Source: Pseudomonas sp. REP124 (lineage in GTDB: Bacteria > Pseudomonadota > Gammaproteobacteria > Pseudomonadales > Pseudomonadaceae). Taken from it: 64,000 nucleotides of DNA. Where the stretch lies: NCBI RefSeq assembly GCF_020164475.1, contig NZ_JAIQWX010000009.1, forward strand, positions 1 to 64,000, given 5' to 3'. Shown here one piece after another: positions 25,717 through 34,782 of this stretch. The position numbers and the translations under genes are program-made. The notes under the pieces were generated by a model. The model saw only the letters and a program-made list of their open reading frames with translations, was not told the DNA's origin and ran no database searches. Each line of letters opens with the position of its first letter. Within the stretch, counting starts at the first letter, position 1.

Positions 25717-26673
25717 TCATTTCAATTTCTGGACCGGCTTGCTGCCGCCCATGTGCTTTGCCCCGCCGCTGGCGATCAACGCGGCCAGTTCGGAAACATC
25801 CAGCAGCGCGCACATGTGTTCGATCACTGTGCCGGCCAGCCACGGTCGTTGACCGCGATGGCTGCGCCATTTGATTTCATTCGGGTCCAGGCGCAACGAG
25901 CGGCTGACCTGGTGGACCGCCAGCCCCCATTCGTAGCCCTGGACCGAAATCACGTATTGCAGGCCCTGCTTGAAGTCGTCGCGATAGCGGTCCGGCATCA
26001 CCCAGCGCGCGGTGTCGAGCACCTTCAGATTGCCGGCCTGGCTCGGCAGGATGCCCAGGAACCACTCCGGCTGACCGAACAGTGGCGTCAGGTCGTGACC
26101 GGCCAGCGGATAGATCGAACCCAGGCAGACCAGAGGCACCGCCAGGGTCAGACCTGCGACGTCGAACAGCAGGCATTCGAAAGGCTCGGCCGCCCAGCTC
26201 GGACGGCCATCGGTTTCCACTGGAGGCGGCGTATTGCTCGGCGGCAGGTGGACTTCGACCACCGGCGGGATCAGAGTTTGCGTCACCTCTATGGCCGCTG
26301 GTTCCGGTACCTCGACGACGGGTTCCTGCGGCGGCGGAACCTCGACCGGTGGCGGCACCAGGGCTTTGAGCAACGGCGCGATGGTGGAAATCGGGGCCAT
26401 GACCGGCAGTGCAGCTTCCAGCACCGGGGCCTTCACCACCGGAGCTATCGGAGCCGGTGCAGCTGTAACTGTGGCTGCACGGGCATCACGGACCTGCTCT
26501 TCAAGCACCGCCGCCTGGAATTCGTCCAGCACGGTTTCAGATGCGGCCTCTTCGGGCAAAACCTCGACAGGCAGCACCAATTCCTCGGGCACATCCTCCA
26601 GCAAACTGTCCAGATACGACTGCAAGGCCAGTTGCGGGCGCGACGTGATCTTCAACGGCCGATTCATTGGCAT
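25717..26673 (-). CDS. parP: ParP-like CheW-domain protein
   Basis: A 318-residue protein with a long Pro/Val/Glu/Ala-rich N-terminal region (about 30-160) and a C-terminal CheW-like domain that starts 'FECLLFDVAGLTLAVPLVCLG'. The last part ('LAGTVIEHMCALLDVSELAALI') corresponds to the array-integration segment of ParP. In Vibrio and Pseudomonas ParP links the ParC ATPase to CheA and keeps the array at the cell pole. It is encoded just after the ParA-type gene. An ATG two codons downstream (26667) is an alternative start. Confidence 0.83.
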   Translation of the reverse strand: MPMNRPLKITSRPQLALQSYLDSLLEDVPEELVLPVEVLPEEAASETVLDEFQAAVLEEQVRDARAATVTAAPAPIAPVVKAPVLEAALPVMAPISTIAPLLKALVPPPVEVPPPQEPVVEVPEPAAIEVTQTLIPPVVEVHLPPSNTPPPVETDGRPSWAAEPFECLLFDVAGLTLAVPLVCLGSIYPLAGHDLTPLFGQPEWFLGILPSQAGNLKVLDTARWVMPDRYRDDFKQGLQYVISVQGYEWGLAVHQVSRSLRLDPNEIKWRSHRGQRPWLAGTVIEHMCALLDVSELAALIASGGAKHMGGSKPVQKLK

Positions 26674-26697
26674 GCCCCCAGACGGATCGGGTTCATC

Positions 26698-27486
26698 TCA
26701 CGCCACCTGCGAAACAAGCTGCGCCGCCAGCAATTGCTTGAGCAGCGCACGGTAGGCGAGAACTCCACGGCTCTTGCCGTCGAATTGCGAAGGCGTCAGA
26801 CCGGCACGGCTGGCATCGCGCAAGCGCGTATCCACCGGGATGTAGCCCTGCCAGATCTCTTCGGGGAACTTGTCGCGCAAGACCCGCAGCGTACCGAGGG
26901 ACGCCTGGGTACGGCGGTCGAACAGGGTCGGCACGATGGTGAACGGCAAGGTCTGCTTGCGCGAGCGATTGATCATCGTCAGCGTATTGACCATGCGCTC
27001 CAGGCCTTTGACGGCCAGGTGTTCGGTCTGCACCGGGATCACCAGTTGCTGGCTCGCCGCCAAGGCGTTGACCATCAACACGCCGAGCAGCGGCGGGCTG
27101 TCGATGATCGCGTAATCGAAATCCTGCCACAGCTGCGCCAGGCTCTTGGCGATCACCAGGCCCAGGCCGCTCTGGCCCGGCGACTGACGTTCAAGGGTCG
27201 CCAGCGCCGTGCTCGATGGCAACAGGGAAATGCGTTCATCGCTGGTGGAAAGCAGCAATTGCCCGGGCAGGCCCTGGGGCACGGTGCCCTTGTGCAGGAA
27301 CAGGTCGTAGTTGCTGTGTTCCAGGCTGTCGGGGTCGTAACCGAAATAGCTGGTCATGGAGCCGTGGGGGTCGAGGTCGACCACGACCACGCGCTTGCCC
27401 GCCTCGGCCAGCAAACCGGCTAAAGCGATGGAGGAAGTGGTTTTACCGACACCACCCTTTTGATTGGCGACTGCCCAGACTCTCAT
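26698..27486 (-). CDS. parC: ParA-family ATPase ParC (polar localisation of chemotaxis array)
   Basis: A 262-residue ParA/MinD-type ATPase. The deviant Walker A 'QKGGVGKTTSSIALA' is at the N terminus, Walker A' is 'VVVDLDPHGSMTSYFG', and Walker B is 'DYAIIDSPP'. Its place between motD and parP identifies it as the chemotaxis ParC rather than the chromosomal ParA. It recruits ParP and chemotaxis proteins to the flagellated pole. The start follows the motD stop by 43 bases. Confidence 0.87.
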   Translation of the reverse strand: MRVWAVANQKGGVGKTTSSIALAGLLAEAGKRVVVVDLDPHGSMTSYFGYDPDSLEHSNYDLFLHKGTVPQGLPGQLLLSTSDERISLLPSSTALATLERQSPGQSGLGLVIAKSLAQLWQDFDYAIIDSPPLLGVLMVNALAASQQLVIPVQTEHLAVKGLERMVNTLTMINRSRKQTLPFTIVPTLFDRRTQASLGTLRVLRDKFPEEIWQGYIPVDTRLRDASRAGLTPSQFDGKSRGVLAYRALLKQLLAAQLVSQVA

Positions 27487-27529
27487 TCGGAATGTTCCTC
27501 CCGGTCGAACGGATCGACCGAGAAATAGC

Positions 27530-28420
27530 TCAACGTGTTAATGCGGGTGACGGAGAATTGACGGAGCTCTCGCGTACCGGCGACTTGACCGGGGTCGGTG
27601 CAGTTTGTGTGCCAGCCCGCTTCAATGCCGCATCGGGAGTGGTATGAGCGGTACCTGTACCGGTCAGGCTGCGGCGTACGTCCAGGTTGCGCGACACCAC
27701 CAGCACCACGCGCCGGTTGCGCGCCCGCCCCTCGGCCGTGGCGTTGTTGGCCACCGGCTGAAACTCGCCGTAACCCACCGACGCCAGACGACCCGGGTTG
27801 ACTCCCTGCATCGCCAGCATGCGCACGATGCTCGCTGAACGGGCCGACGACAGTTCCCAGTTGGTCGGGTACTGCGCGGTACGAATCGGCTGGTCGTCGG
27901 TGAAACCTTCGACGTGGATCGGGTTGTCGAACGGCTTCAGGATCGCCGCGACCTTGTCGATGATGTTGAACGCGATGTCGCTGGGCATGGCATCGCCACT
28001 GCCGAACAACAGGCTGGAATTGAGTTCGATCTCGACCCACAACTCGTTGCCGCGCACGGTCATCTGGTTGGAGCTGATCAGGTCGCCGAACGCCGCGCTG
28101 ATATCATCGGCGATGCTCTTGAGCGGATCGCTGGCACCGGCAACTCCCGCGTCAACCTGATCGCTGTCCTTGACCAGAGGCTTGGCCGGGGTCACGGTCT
28201 TGGGCCGCTCATCGCCGATGGGAATCGGCTTGAGGGCGCGATCGGTATCGGTAAAGACACCGATCAGCGCCTCGGAAATGATCTTGTACTTGCCTTCGTT
28301 GACCGAAGAAATGGAGTACATCACCACGAAAAATGCGAACAGCAAGGTGATGAAGTCGGCATAGGAAACCAGCCAACGTTCATGGTTTACATGCTCTTCA
28401 TGCTGGCGACGACGGGCCAT
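27530..28420 (-). CDS. motD: Flagellar motor stator protein MotD
   Basis: A 296-residue MotB-like stator subunit. The single membrane helix begins 'LVSYADFITLLFAFFVVMYS', with the proton-carrying Asp22. A plug/linker follows, then an OmpA-type peptidoglycan-binding domain (about 140-250: 'VEGFTDDQPIRTAQYPTNWELSSARSASIVRM'). The C-terminal tail is Thr/Pro/Ser-rich and probably disordered. Pseudomonads have two stators, MotAB and MotCD; MotCD supports swarming and high-load rotation. It starts 12 bases after motC. Confidence 0.94.
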   Translation of the reverse strand: MARRRQHEEHVNHERWLVSYADFITLLFAFFVVMYSISSVNEGKYKIISEALIGVFTDTDRALKPIPIGDERPKTVTPAKPLVKDSDQVDAGVAGASDPLKSIADDISAAFGDLISSNQMTVRGNELWVEIELNSSLLFGSGDAMPSDIAFNIIDKVAAILKPFDNPIHVEGFTDDQPIRTAQYPTNWELSSARSASIVRMLAMQGVNPGRLASVGYGEFQPVANNATAEGRARNRRVVLVVSRNLDVRRSLTGTGTAHTTPDAALKRAGTQTAPTPVKSPVRESSVNSPSPALTR

Positions 28421-28432
28421 GAGGTTATTCCC

Positions 28433-29173
28433 TTAATCCATGAAGCCCTGAAGCTTCAACTCAATGGAGCGAGGGTTTTCACCTTCGGCGATCGACAGAA
28501 TGCCTTCGAGCAACATTTCGCGATAACGCGACTGACGCAATGCGATGGATTTGAGTTTGGCGGCAATCGGCAGCAGCACCAGGTTGGCGCTGGCCACACC
28601 GTAGATGGTGGCAACGAAGGCCACGGCGATACCGTTACCCAATTGCGACGGATCGCCCAGGTTGCCCATGACGTGAATCAGGCCCATCACCGCGCCGATG
28701 ATCCCGATGGTCGGCGCGTAGCCGCCCATGCTCTCGAAGACCTTGGCCGCCTCGATGTCGCGGCTTTCCTGGGTGTAGAAATCCACTTCCAGAATGCTGC
28801 GGATGGCTTCCGGCTCGGCGCCATCGACCAGCAGTTGCAGGCCTTTGCGCGAGTAGCTGTCAGGTTCGGTATCGGCCACGCCTTCAAGACCCAGCAGGCC
28901 TTCCTTGCGGGCGGTCAGGCTCCAGTTGACGACACGGTCGATACCGCCGGCCAGGTCGACCCGCGGCGGAAACAGGATCCACGCCAGGATCTGCATGGCG
29001 CGCTTGAAGGCGCTCATCGGCGATTGCAGCAGCGCCGCGCCGATGGTCCCGCCCAGTACGATCAACGCCGCCGGGCCGTTGGCCAGAGCGCCGAGGTGAC
29101 CGCCTTCCAGGTAGTTGCCGCCGATGATGGCGACAAAGGCCATGATGATGCCGATAAGGCTGAGAACGTCCAT
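28433..29173 (-). CDS. motC: Flagellar motor stator protein MotC
   Basis: A 246-residue MotA-like proton channel subunit with four membrane helices: 'VLSLIGIIMAFVAIIGGNYL', a second near residues 30-50, and two after residue 150 ('GGYAPTIGIIGAVMGLIHVM', 'GIAVAFVATIYGVASANLVLL'). The cytoplasmic loop between helices 2 and 3 carries charged residues that contact FliG. The ATG at 29173 overlaps the cheB stop as TGATG; codons upstream in this frame belong to cheB. It forms the stator with MotD. Confidence 0.95.
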   Translation of the reverse strand: MDVLSLIGIIMAFVAIIGGNYLEGGHLGALANGPAALIVLGGTIGAALLQSPMSAFKRAMQILAWILFPPRVDLAGGIDRVVNWSLTARKEGLLGLEGVADTEPDSYSRKGLQLLVDGAEPEAIRSILEVDFYTQESRDIEAAKVFESMGGYAPTIGIIGAVMGLIHVMGNLGDPSQLGNGIAVAFVATIYGVASANLVLLPIAAKLKSIALRQSRYREMLLEGILSIAEGENPRSIELKLQGFMD

Positions 29174-30327
29174 CAGATACAGGCCTCGACCAGGTGCTTG
29201 CCGATGTCGTCCAGGCTGTACACCGCGTCGGCGAGCTCGGCTTTGACGATGGCCATCGGCATGCCGTAGATCACGCAACTGGCCTCATCCTGGGCCCAGA
29301 TCGAACTGCCGCCCTGCTTGAGCAGACGCGCGCCTTCGCGACCGTCGGCGCCCATGCCGGTCAGCACCACCGCCAGAACTTTGTCACCGTAGGATTTGGC
29401 TGCCGAACCGAAGGTGATGTCCACGCACGGCTTGTAGTTCAGACGCTCGTCGCCCGGCAGGATTTTCACCGCGCCACGGCCGTCGATCATCATTTGTTTG
29501 CCGCCAGGGGCCAGCAACGCCAGGCCCGGACGCAGGATGTCGCCATCCTCGGCTTCCTTGACGGTGATGCGGCACAACTTGTCCAGGCGCTCGGCGAAAG
29601 CCTTGGTGAAGGCTGCCGGCATGTGCTGGATCAGCACGATCGGCGCCGGGAAACTCGCCGGCAACTGGGTCAGGACTCGCTGCAGGGCAACCGGACCGCC
29701 GGTGGACGTGCCGATGGCGACCAGCTTGTAGGCCTTGCGCTTGGGCGCTGGCGATGCAGACGCATGGGTGTGCACAGGCGCAGGTGCCCGGCTCGGGATC
29801 GGCGAGGTGCGTGCAGGCGCGCTGCTGCCGTAGCTGCCAATGCTCGATGGCGCAGGCGAAGGCGCAGAGGTTGAGGTGTGCGAAGGGGCGGCCGCTGGCG
29901 CCGGCGCGCTATAGCTGCTCAGGCGACGGTTACTGCGCGAGATGCTGTGGATCTTCTCGCACAGCAGTTGCTTGACCTTCTCGGGATTGCGCGAGATGTC
30001 TTCGAAATTCTTCGGCAGGAAGTCCACCGCGCCGGCGTCCAGCGCATCCAGGGTTACCCGGGCGCCTTCATGGGTCAGCGAGGAGAACATCAAGACCGGG
30101 GTCGGGCAGCGTTGCATGATGTGCCGCACCGCCGTGATGCCATCCATCATCGGCATCTCGTAGTCCATGGTGATCACGTCCGGCTTGAGGGCCAGTGCCT
30201 GATCGATCGCCTCCTTTCCGTTAGTCGCCGTACCGACGACCTGGATATTGGAATCCGCTGAAAGAATTTCCGAGACGCGGCGGCGGAAAAACCCCGAATC
30301 ATCCACCACCAGGACTTTAACTGCCAT
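29173..30327 (-). CDS. cheB: Chemotaxis methylesterase/glutamine deamidase CheB
   Basis: A 384-residue protein with an N-terminal receiver domain (Asp9, Asp10 and phosphoacceptor Asp55 in '[13 protein letters not shown]'), a Ser/Pro/Ala-rich linker (about 140-190), and a C-terminal methylesterase with the catalytic set visible as Ser in '[12 protein letters not shown]', His in 'IQHMPAAFT' and Asp in '[10 protein letters not shown]'. It removes methyl groups from chemoreceptors for adaptation. I prefer the ATG at 30327 (GGAG 6-7 bases upstream) to the GTG at 30333. Confidence 0.95.
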   Translation of the reverse strand: MAVKVLVVDDSGFFRRRVSEILSADSNIQVVGTATNGKEAIDQALALKPDVITMDYEMPMMDGITAVRHIMQRCPTPVLMFSSLTHEGARVTLDALDAGAVDFLPKNFEDISRNPEKVKQLLCEKIHSISRSNRRLSSYSAPAPAAAPSHTSTSAPSPAPSSIGSYGSSAPARTSPIPSRAPAPVHTHASASPAPKRKAYKLVAIGTSTGGPVALQRVLTQLPASFPAPIVLIQHMPAAFTKAFAERLDKLCRITVKEAEDGDILRPGLALLAPGGKQMMIDGRGAVKILPGDERLNYKPCVDITFGSAAKSYGDKVLAVVLTGMGADGREGARLLKQGGSSIWAQDEASCVIYGMPMAIVKAELADAVYSLDDIGKHLVEACI

Positions 30328-30377
30328 AAACACTCCGTTAGGACGGAGCGAGGCTCAGTCGCCCCGCTCCACCAGAA

Positions 30378-32657
30378 TCAAATACGCCGCGTGGCGTAAC
30401 GCTTGAGCATGCTCGGTACATCGAGAATCAGCGCGATGCGACCGTCACCGGTGATGGTGGCGCCCGACATGCCCGGGGTTCCCTGGAGCATCTTGCCCAA
30501 TGGCTTGATGACCACTTCTTCCTGGCCCACCAGTTGATCGACGACGAAGCCGATCCGCTGGGTGCCCACCGAAAGGATCACCACATGGCCTTCGCGCTGC
30601 TCTTCGTGAGCGGCGGAGCTGACCAGCCAGCGCTTGAGGTAGAACAATGGCAGCGCCTTGTCCCGCACGATCACCACTTCCTGGCCGTCCACCACGTTGG
30701 TGGTAGAGAGGTCGAGGTGGAAGATTTCGTTGACGTTCACCAGCGGGAACGCGAACGCCTGGTTGCCGAGCATGACCATCAGCGTCGGCATGATTGCCAG
30801 GGTCAGCGGCACCTTGATGACGATCTTCGATCCCTGGCCCTTGGCCGAGTAGATGTTGATCGAGCCGTTGAGCTGGGAAATCTTGGTCTTCACCACGTCC
30901 ATGCCCACGCCGCGGCCGGACACGTCGGAGATCTCGGTCTTGGTCGAGAAGCCCGGGGCGAAAATCAGGTTGTAGCACTCGGTGTCGCTCAGGCGCTCGG
31001 CCGCATCCTTGTCCATCACGCCGCGTTTCACCGCGATGGAACGCAGGACGTTCGGGTCCATGCCCTTGCCGTCATCGGAGATCGACAACAGGATGTGGTC
31101 ACCTTCCTGCTCGGCGGCCAGGACCACCTTGCCGCCACGGGCCTTGCCCGAGGCTTCGCGCTCTTCCGGCGACTCGATGCCGTGGTCGACCGCGTTGCGC
31201 ACCAAGTGCACCAGCGGGTCGGCCAGGGCCTCGACCAGGTTCTTGTCCAGGTCGGTGTCTTCGCCGACCAGTTCCAGGTTGATCTCTTTCTTGAGCTGGC
31301 GAGCCAGGTCGCGAACCAGACGCGGGAAGCGCCCGAAGACCTTCTTGATCGGTTGCATCCGGGTCTTCATGACCGCGGTCTGCAGATCGGCGGTGACCAC
31401 GTCGAGGTTCGACACAGCCTTGGACATGGCTTCATCGCCGCTGTTGAGGCCCAGGCGGACCAGGCGGTTACGCACCAGCACCAGTTCGCCGACCATGTTC
31501 ATGATCTCGTCCAGACGCGCGGTGTCGACCCGCACGGTGGTCTCGGCTTCGCTGGCCGGCTTTTCAGGCGGTGGCGAGGCCGGGGCACGGGCTGGCGCCG
31601 GTGCGGCAGCGGCGGCTGGTGCAGATGTTTCGGCTTTTGGCTCAGGCGCCTTGGCCGCGGGTTTCGGCGCTGCTGCCTTGGCTGCAGGCGTTGCCGCGGG
31701 AGCGCTGGTAGCAGCAGTAGCGGTGCCGGCTTTCGCCGCCACGTCGGTGAACTTGCCCTTGCCGTGCAAATCGTCAAGCAGTGCTTCGAATTCGTGATCG
31801 GTAATCAGGTCGCTGCCGGCCGCCGCAGCGGTGGGGGCAGCAGGCGGCGTCGCCGAAGCGATGGCCGATTCCAGTGCTTCAACGGCGAAGTTGCCCTTGC
31901 CGTGCAGCTGATCGAGCAGTGCTTCGAATTCGTCATCGGTAATGTCGGAGCTGTCGCCTTCGGCTTTCGGCTCCTGGGGCGCGGCAGGCGTCGCTGGCAG
32001 GGAGTTGACGGCGAACTGGCCTTTGCCGTGCAGTTGGTCGAGCAACGACTCGAACTCGGCATCGGTGATTTCGTCGCTGGCCGCTTCCTCACTGGCTGCA
32101 GCCGGGGCAGTGGCTGGAGCAGCCGGAGCCTCGGCCTGCGCCTTGACGGCGTTGAGCGAGTCCAGCAGCTGTTCGAATTCACTGTCGGTGATGTCGGCCG
32201 ATTCGCTCTCGGCGACAGGCTCTTCAACCACTTCGGCTACAGGTGCAGCAGCGGCCTCGTCAGCGCTTTGCGGTTCGGCAAGGCGCGACAGGGCAGCGAG
32301 CAATTCGGGTGTGGCAGCCGTGATCGGGCTGCGGTCGCGGACTTCGCCGAACATGCTGTTGACTGCGTCCAGTGCTTCGAGAACCACGTCCATCAGTTCC
32401 GAGTCGACGCGACGCTCACCCTTGCGCAGGATGTCGAACACGTTCTCGGCGATGTGACAGCACTCCACCAGCTCGTTGAGCTGAAGGAAGCCGGCGCCCC
32501 CTTTTACAGTGTGAAAACCGCGAAAAATTGCATTGAGCAGGTCCGCATCGTCCGGCCGGCTTTCCAGCTCGACCAGTTGCTCGGACAGTTGCTCTAGAAT
32601 CTCGCCGGCCTCAACCAGGAAATCCTGAAGGATCTCTTCATCGGCGCCGAAGCTCAT
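30378..32657 (-). CDS. cheA: Chemotaxis histidine kinase CheA
   Basis: A 759-residue kinase. The N-terminal Hpt domain carries the phosphorylated His49 in 'FRGFHTVKGGAGFL'. A long Ala/Pro-rich linker (about 110-370) with four copies of 'ITDxEFExLLDxL' replaces a recognisable P2 domain. Then come the P3 dimerisation helices ('RLDEIMNMVGELVLVRNRL'), the HATPase ('LVRNAVDHGIE', 'GKGMD', 'GRGVGMDVV') and a C-terminal CheW-like P5 domain. It passes phosphate to CheY and CheB. It starts 39 bases after cheZ. Confidence 0.95.
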   Translation of the reverse strand: MSFGADEEILQDFLVEAGEILEQLSEQLVELESRPDDADLLNAIFRGFHTVKGGAGFLQLNELVECCHIAENVFDILRKGERRVDSELMDVVLEALDAVNSMFGEVRDRSPITAATPELLAALSRLAEPQSADEAAAAPVAEVVEEPVAESESADITDSEFEQLLDSLNAVKAQAEAPAAPATAPAAASEEAASDEITDAEFESLLDQLHGKGQFAVNSLPATPAAPQEPKAEGDSSDITDDEFEALLDQLHGKGNFAVEALESAIASATPPAAPTAAAAGSDLITDHEFEALLDDLHGKGKFTDVAAKAGTATAATSAPAATPAAKAAAPKPAAKAPEPKAETSAPAAAAAPAPARAPASPPPEKPASEAETTVRVDTARLDEIMNMVGELVLVRNRLVRLGLNSGDEAMSKAVSNLDVVTADLQTAVMKTRMQPIKKVFGRFPRLVRDLARQLKKEINLELVGEDTDLDKNLVEALADPLVHLVRNAVDHGIESPEEREASGKARGGKVVLAAEQEGDHILLSISDDGKGMDPNVLRSIAVKRGVMDKDAAERLSDTECYNLIFAPGFSTKTEISDVSGRGVGMDVVKTKISQLNGSINIYSAKGQGSKIVIKVPLTLAIMPTLMVMLGNQAFAFPLVNVNEIFHLDLSTTNVVDGQEVVIVRDKALPLFYLKRWLVSSAAHEEQREGHVVILSVGTQRIGFVVDQLVGQEEVVIKPLGKMLQGTPGMSGATITGDGRIALILDVPSMLKRYATRRI
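31745..32192 (-). repeat. Four coding repeats in the CheA linker
   Basis: CheA residues 156-168, 197-213, 239-255 and 285-301 share 'ITDxEFExLLDxL', the last three followed by 'HGKG'. The repeat period is 41, 42 and 46 residues, separated by Ala/Pro/Glu-rich spacers. They are protein-level repeats and diverge at the DNA level, so they are maintained by selection rather than recent duplication. Confidence 0.9.
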
Positions 32658-32696
32658 TAATGGTGTGCTCCTAACAGAACAGGTCTAAAAAAGAAC

Positions 32697-33485
32697 CTAA
32701 AAACCAAGGCTGGATAACAAGTCGTCCACATCATCCTGACCGGATACAACGTCTTCTCTTTTATCGGCATGAATCTGCGGACCTTCACCCTGAGAGAGAT
32801 GTTTTTGTGGATCTTTTTCTGCAAGCATCGCCGCACGGTCATGTTCGATACCCGCAAAGCGGTCTACCTGGCTGGCCATGAGTACGAGCTTGAGCAGGTT
32901 GCTTTCTACTTCGGTGACCAGTTGGGTCACACGTTTGATCACCTGGCCGGTGAGGTCCTGATAATCCTGAGCCAGCAGGATGTCGTTGAGATTGCTCGAC
33001 ACCGTGCGACCGTCTTCGCTGCTGCGCGCCAGGAAAGCGTCGACACGTCGCGCCAGTTCGCGGAACTCTTCAGCCCCGACTTCGCGGCGCATGAAACGTC
33101 CCCAGTCCGTGCTCAGCGCCTGGGCTTCTTCGCTCAGGCGGTTGACCACAGGCGTGGCGTTTTCAACAAGGTCCATGGTGCGATTGGCCGCAGCTTCGGT
33201 CAGCTTGACCACATACCCCAGACGCTCGGTGGCGTCGGTGATCTGCGACACTTCCTCGGCCTGCGGCATGTGCGGGTCAATCTGGAAATTGACGATTGCG
33301 CTGTGCAGCTCGCGGGTGAGCTTGCCCACTTCCTGATACAGGCCGCGGTCACGGGTCTGATTGAGCTCATGGATCAATTGCACAGCATCGCCGAATCGGC
33401 CTTTTTCAAGGCTCGCGACCAGTTCGACGGCGTGTTTTTTCAGGGTCGATTCGAAATCGCCCTGCGAAGATTCGTTATGTCCCAT
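32697..33485 (-). CDS. cheZ: CheY-P phosphatase CheZ
   Basis: A 262-residue mainly helical protein. The long hairpin helices (about 20-170) include 'RTMDLVENATPVVNRLSEEA', and the catalytic region is seen as 'LNDILLAQDYQDLTGQVIKRV', where the Gln in 'QDYQDLTGQ' completes the CheY active site. A flexible linker leads to the C-terminal CheY-binding tail 'DVDDLLSSLGF'. It dephosphorylates CheY-P. It lies 19 bases after cheY and before cheA. Confidence 0.95.
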   Translation of the reverse strand: MGHNESSQGDFESTLKKHAVELVASLEKGRFGDAVQLIHELNQTRDRGLYQEVGKLTRELHSAIVNFQIDPHMPQAEEVSQITDATERLGYVVKLTEAAANRTMDLVENATPVVNRLSEEAQALSTDWGRFMRREVGAEEFRELARRVDAFLARSSEDGRTVSSNLNDILLAQDYQDLTGQVIKRVTQLVTEVESNLLKLVLMASQVDRFAGIEHDRAAMLAEKDPQKHLSQGEGPQIHADKREDVVSGQDDVDDLLSSLGF

Positions 33486-33504
33486 AGCTTCCCCGTGACG
33501 CCGA

Positions 33505-33876
33505 TCAACCGATGCGTTCGAAAATCTTCTCGATTTTTTCTTTCAGCGCCTGAGCGGTGAAGGGTTTGACGACATAGCCGTTGACGCCGGCCTGGGCCGC
33601 TTCGATGATCTGCTCGCGCTTGGCTTCGGCAGTCACCATCAGTACCGGCAGGTGCTTGAGTTTTTCATCGGCGCGCACGTGGCGCAGCAGATCGATACCG
33701 GTCATGCCGGGCATGTTCCAGTCAGTCACCAGAAAGTCGATGCTCCCGCTGTTGAGAACCGGAATGGCGGTAGTGCCATCGTCGGCCTCGACCGTGTTGG
33801 TGAACCCAAGGTCACGCAACAGGTTTTTAATGATCCGCCGCATCGTTGAGAAGTCATCAACGATGAGGATTTTCAT
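33505..33876 (-). CDS. cheY: Chemotaxis response regulator CheY
   Basis: A 123-residue single-domain response regulator that binds FliM to change motor rotation. The acidic pair is Asp7/Asp8, the phosphoacceptor is Asp52 in '[12 protein letters not shown]', the switch Thr is 82 in 'VLMVTAEA', and the conserved Lys is 104 in 'YVVKPF'. The ATG at 33876 gives the normal family length; a TTG codon at 33900 in the same frame is unlikely. It is the first gene of the che/mot block, 165 bases downstream of fliA. Confidence 0.96.
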   Translation of the reverse strand: MKILIVDDFSTMRRIIKNLLRDLGFTNTVEADDGTTAIPVLNSGSIDFLVTDWNMPGMTGIDLLRHVRADEKLKHLPVLMVTAEAKREQIIEAAQAGVNGYVVKPFTAQALKEKIEKIFERIG

Positions 33877-34021
33877 GTTCTTGTCCAATTCGACCTCCAA
33901 GCAGACTTAAACGCGCCCAGCACCTGGACGCGCCATTTCAATCAATCTGGCAAACACTCGATGACTGTCGGGGATACAACGGATCGAGACCGGCGCGGTT
34001 CATCACCCCGCCAGCCAACTC

Positions 34022-34039
34022 GCAGTGCCCCCACACTGC
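34022..34039. other. Short inverted repeat just after the fliA stop
   Basis: GCAGTG (34022-34027) and CACTGC (34034-34039) form a six-base-pair stem with a six-base C/G-rich loop, starting two bases beyond the fliA stop codon. No U-run follows on the minus strand, so it is not a standard terminator. It could slow read-through into cheY. Confidence 0.35.
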
Positions 34040-34041
34040 CT

Positions 34042-34782
34042 TCAGCGCGCTCGCCACTCTCCCAAACGCCCCCGCAAACGGGCCGCGCACTGGCTGTGTA
34101 ACTGGCTGACCCGAGACTCGCTGACTCCCAGGACCTCGCCGATTTCCTTGAGATTCAACTCTTCGTCGTAGTACAGCGCCAACACCAGTCGCTCACGCTC
34201 CGGCAAATTGGCAATCGCATCCGCCAGCGCCGCCTGGAAGCGTTCATCTTCCAGATCGCGTGACGGCTCGAGATGAGCACTGGCGCCGTCCTCGTGCAGC
34301 CCTTCGTGTTCGCCGTCCTGCAACAGGTCGTCGAAACTGAATAAACGGCTACCCAGGGTGTCGTTCAGAATTGCGTAGTAATCATCGAGACTCAACTGGA
34401 GTTCGGCAGCAACCTCATGATCTTTAGCGTCACGTCCGGTTTTAGCTTCAATCGCGCGAATGGCATCGCTGACCATCCGGGTATTGCGATGGACCGAACG
34501 TGGTGCCCAGTCCCCTTTGCGTACCTCGTCGAGCATGGCGCCGCGGATGCGGATGCCGGCATAGGTTTCGAAACTCGCGCCCTTGCTGGCGTCGTATTTG
34601 GTCGAGACTTCAAGCAGGCCGATCATGCCGGCCTGGATCAGGTCTTCGACCTGCACACTGGCCGGCAGACGCGCCAGCAAGTGGTAGGCAATGCGTTTGA
34701 CCAGTGGCGCGTAACGCTCGATCAGCTCGTACTGCGCGTCACGCGCCGACTTTTTGTAAAGGTTGTAACCGCTGGCTGTCAT
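34042..34782 (-). CDS. fliA: Flagellar sigma factor FliA (sigma-28)
   Basis: A 246-residue sigma-28 factor. Region 2 is seen in 'RYAPLVKRIAYHLLARLPASVQVEDLIQAGMIGLLE', with the -10-recognition part in 'GASFETYAGIRIRGAMLDEVRKGDW'. Region 4 is 'LKEIGEVLGVSESRVSQLHSQ', which binds the -35 element. It directs late genes such as fliC, for which a matching promoter is present at 63704. The ATG at 34782 overlaps the fleN stop as ATGA. Upstream in-frame codons belong to fleN. Confidence 0.96.
   Translation of the reverse strand: MTASGYNLYKKSARDAQYELIERYAPLVKRIAYHLLARLPASVQVEDLIQAGMIGLLEVSTKYDASKGASFETYAGIRIRGAMLDEVRKGDWAPRSVHRNTRMVSDAIRAIEAKTGRDAKDHEVAAELQLSLDDYYAILNDTLGSRLFSFDDLLQDGEHEGLHEDGASAHLEPSRDLEDERFQAALADAIANLPERERLVLALYYDEELNLKEIGEVLGVSESRVSQLHSQCAARLRGRLGEWRAR

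Noticed and set aside
30534-32597. A long open frame (about 690 codons) on the plus strand through cheA
   Set aside because: It is antisense to cheA, has no family motifs, and arises because high third-position GC in cheA suppresses stop codons in the opposite frame. The same applies to long antisense frames over flhA/flhF (36188-38416) and phnD/phnE (9780-11696).
33877-34041. Search for a sigma-28 promoter in front of cheY
   Set aside because: I could not find both elements at the right spacing in the fliA-cheY gap. The only structure is a short hairpin just after fliA.
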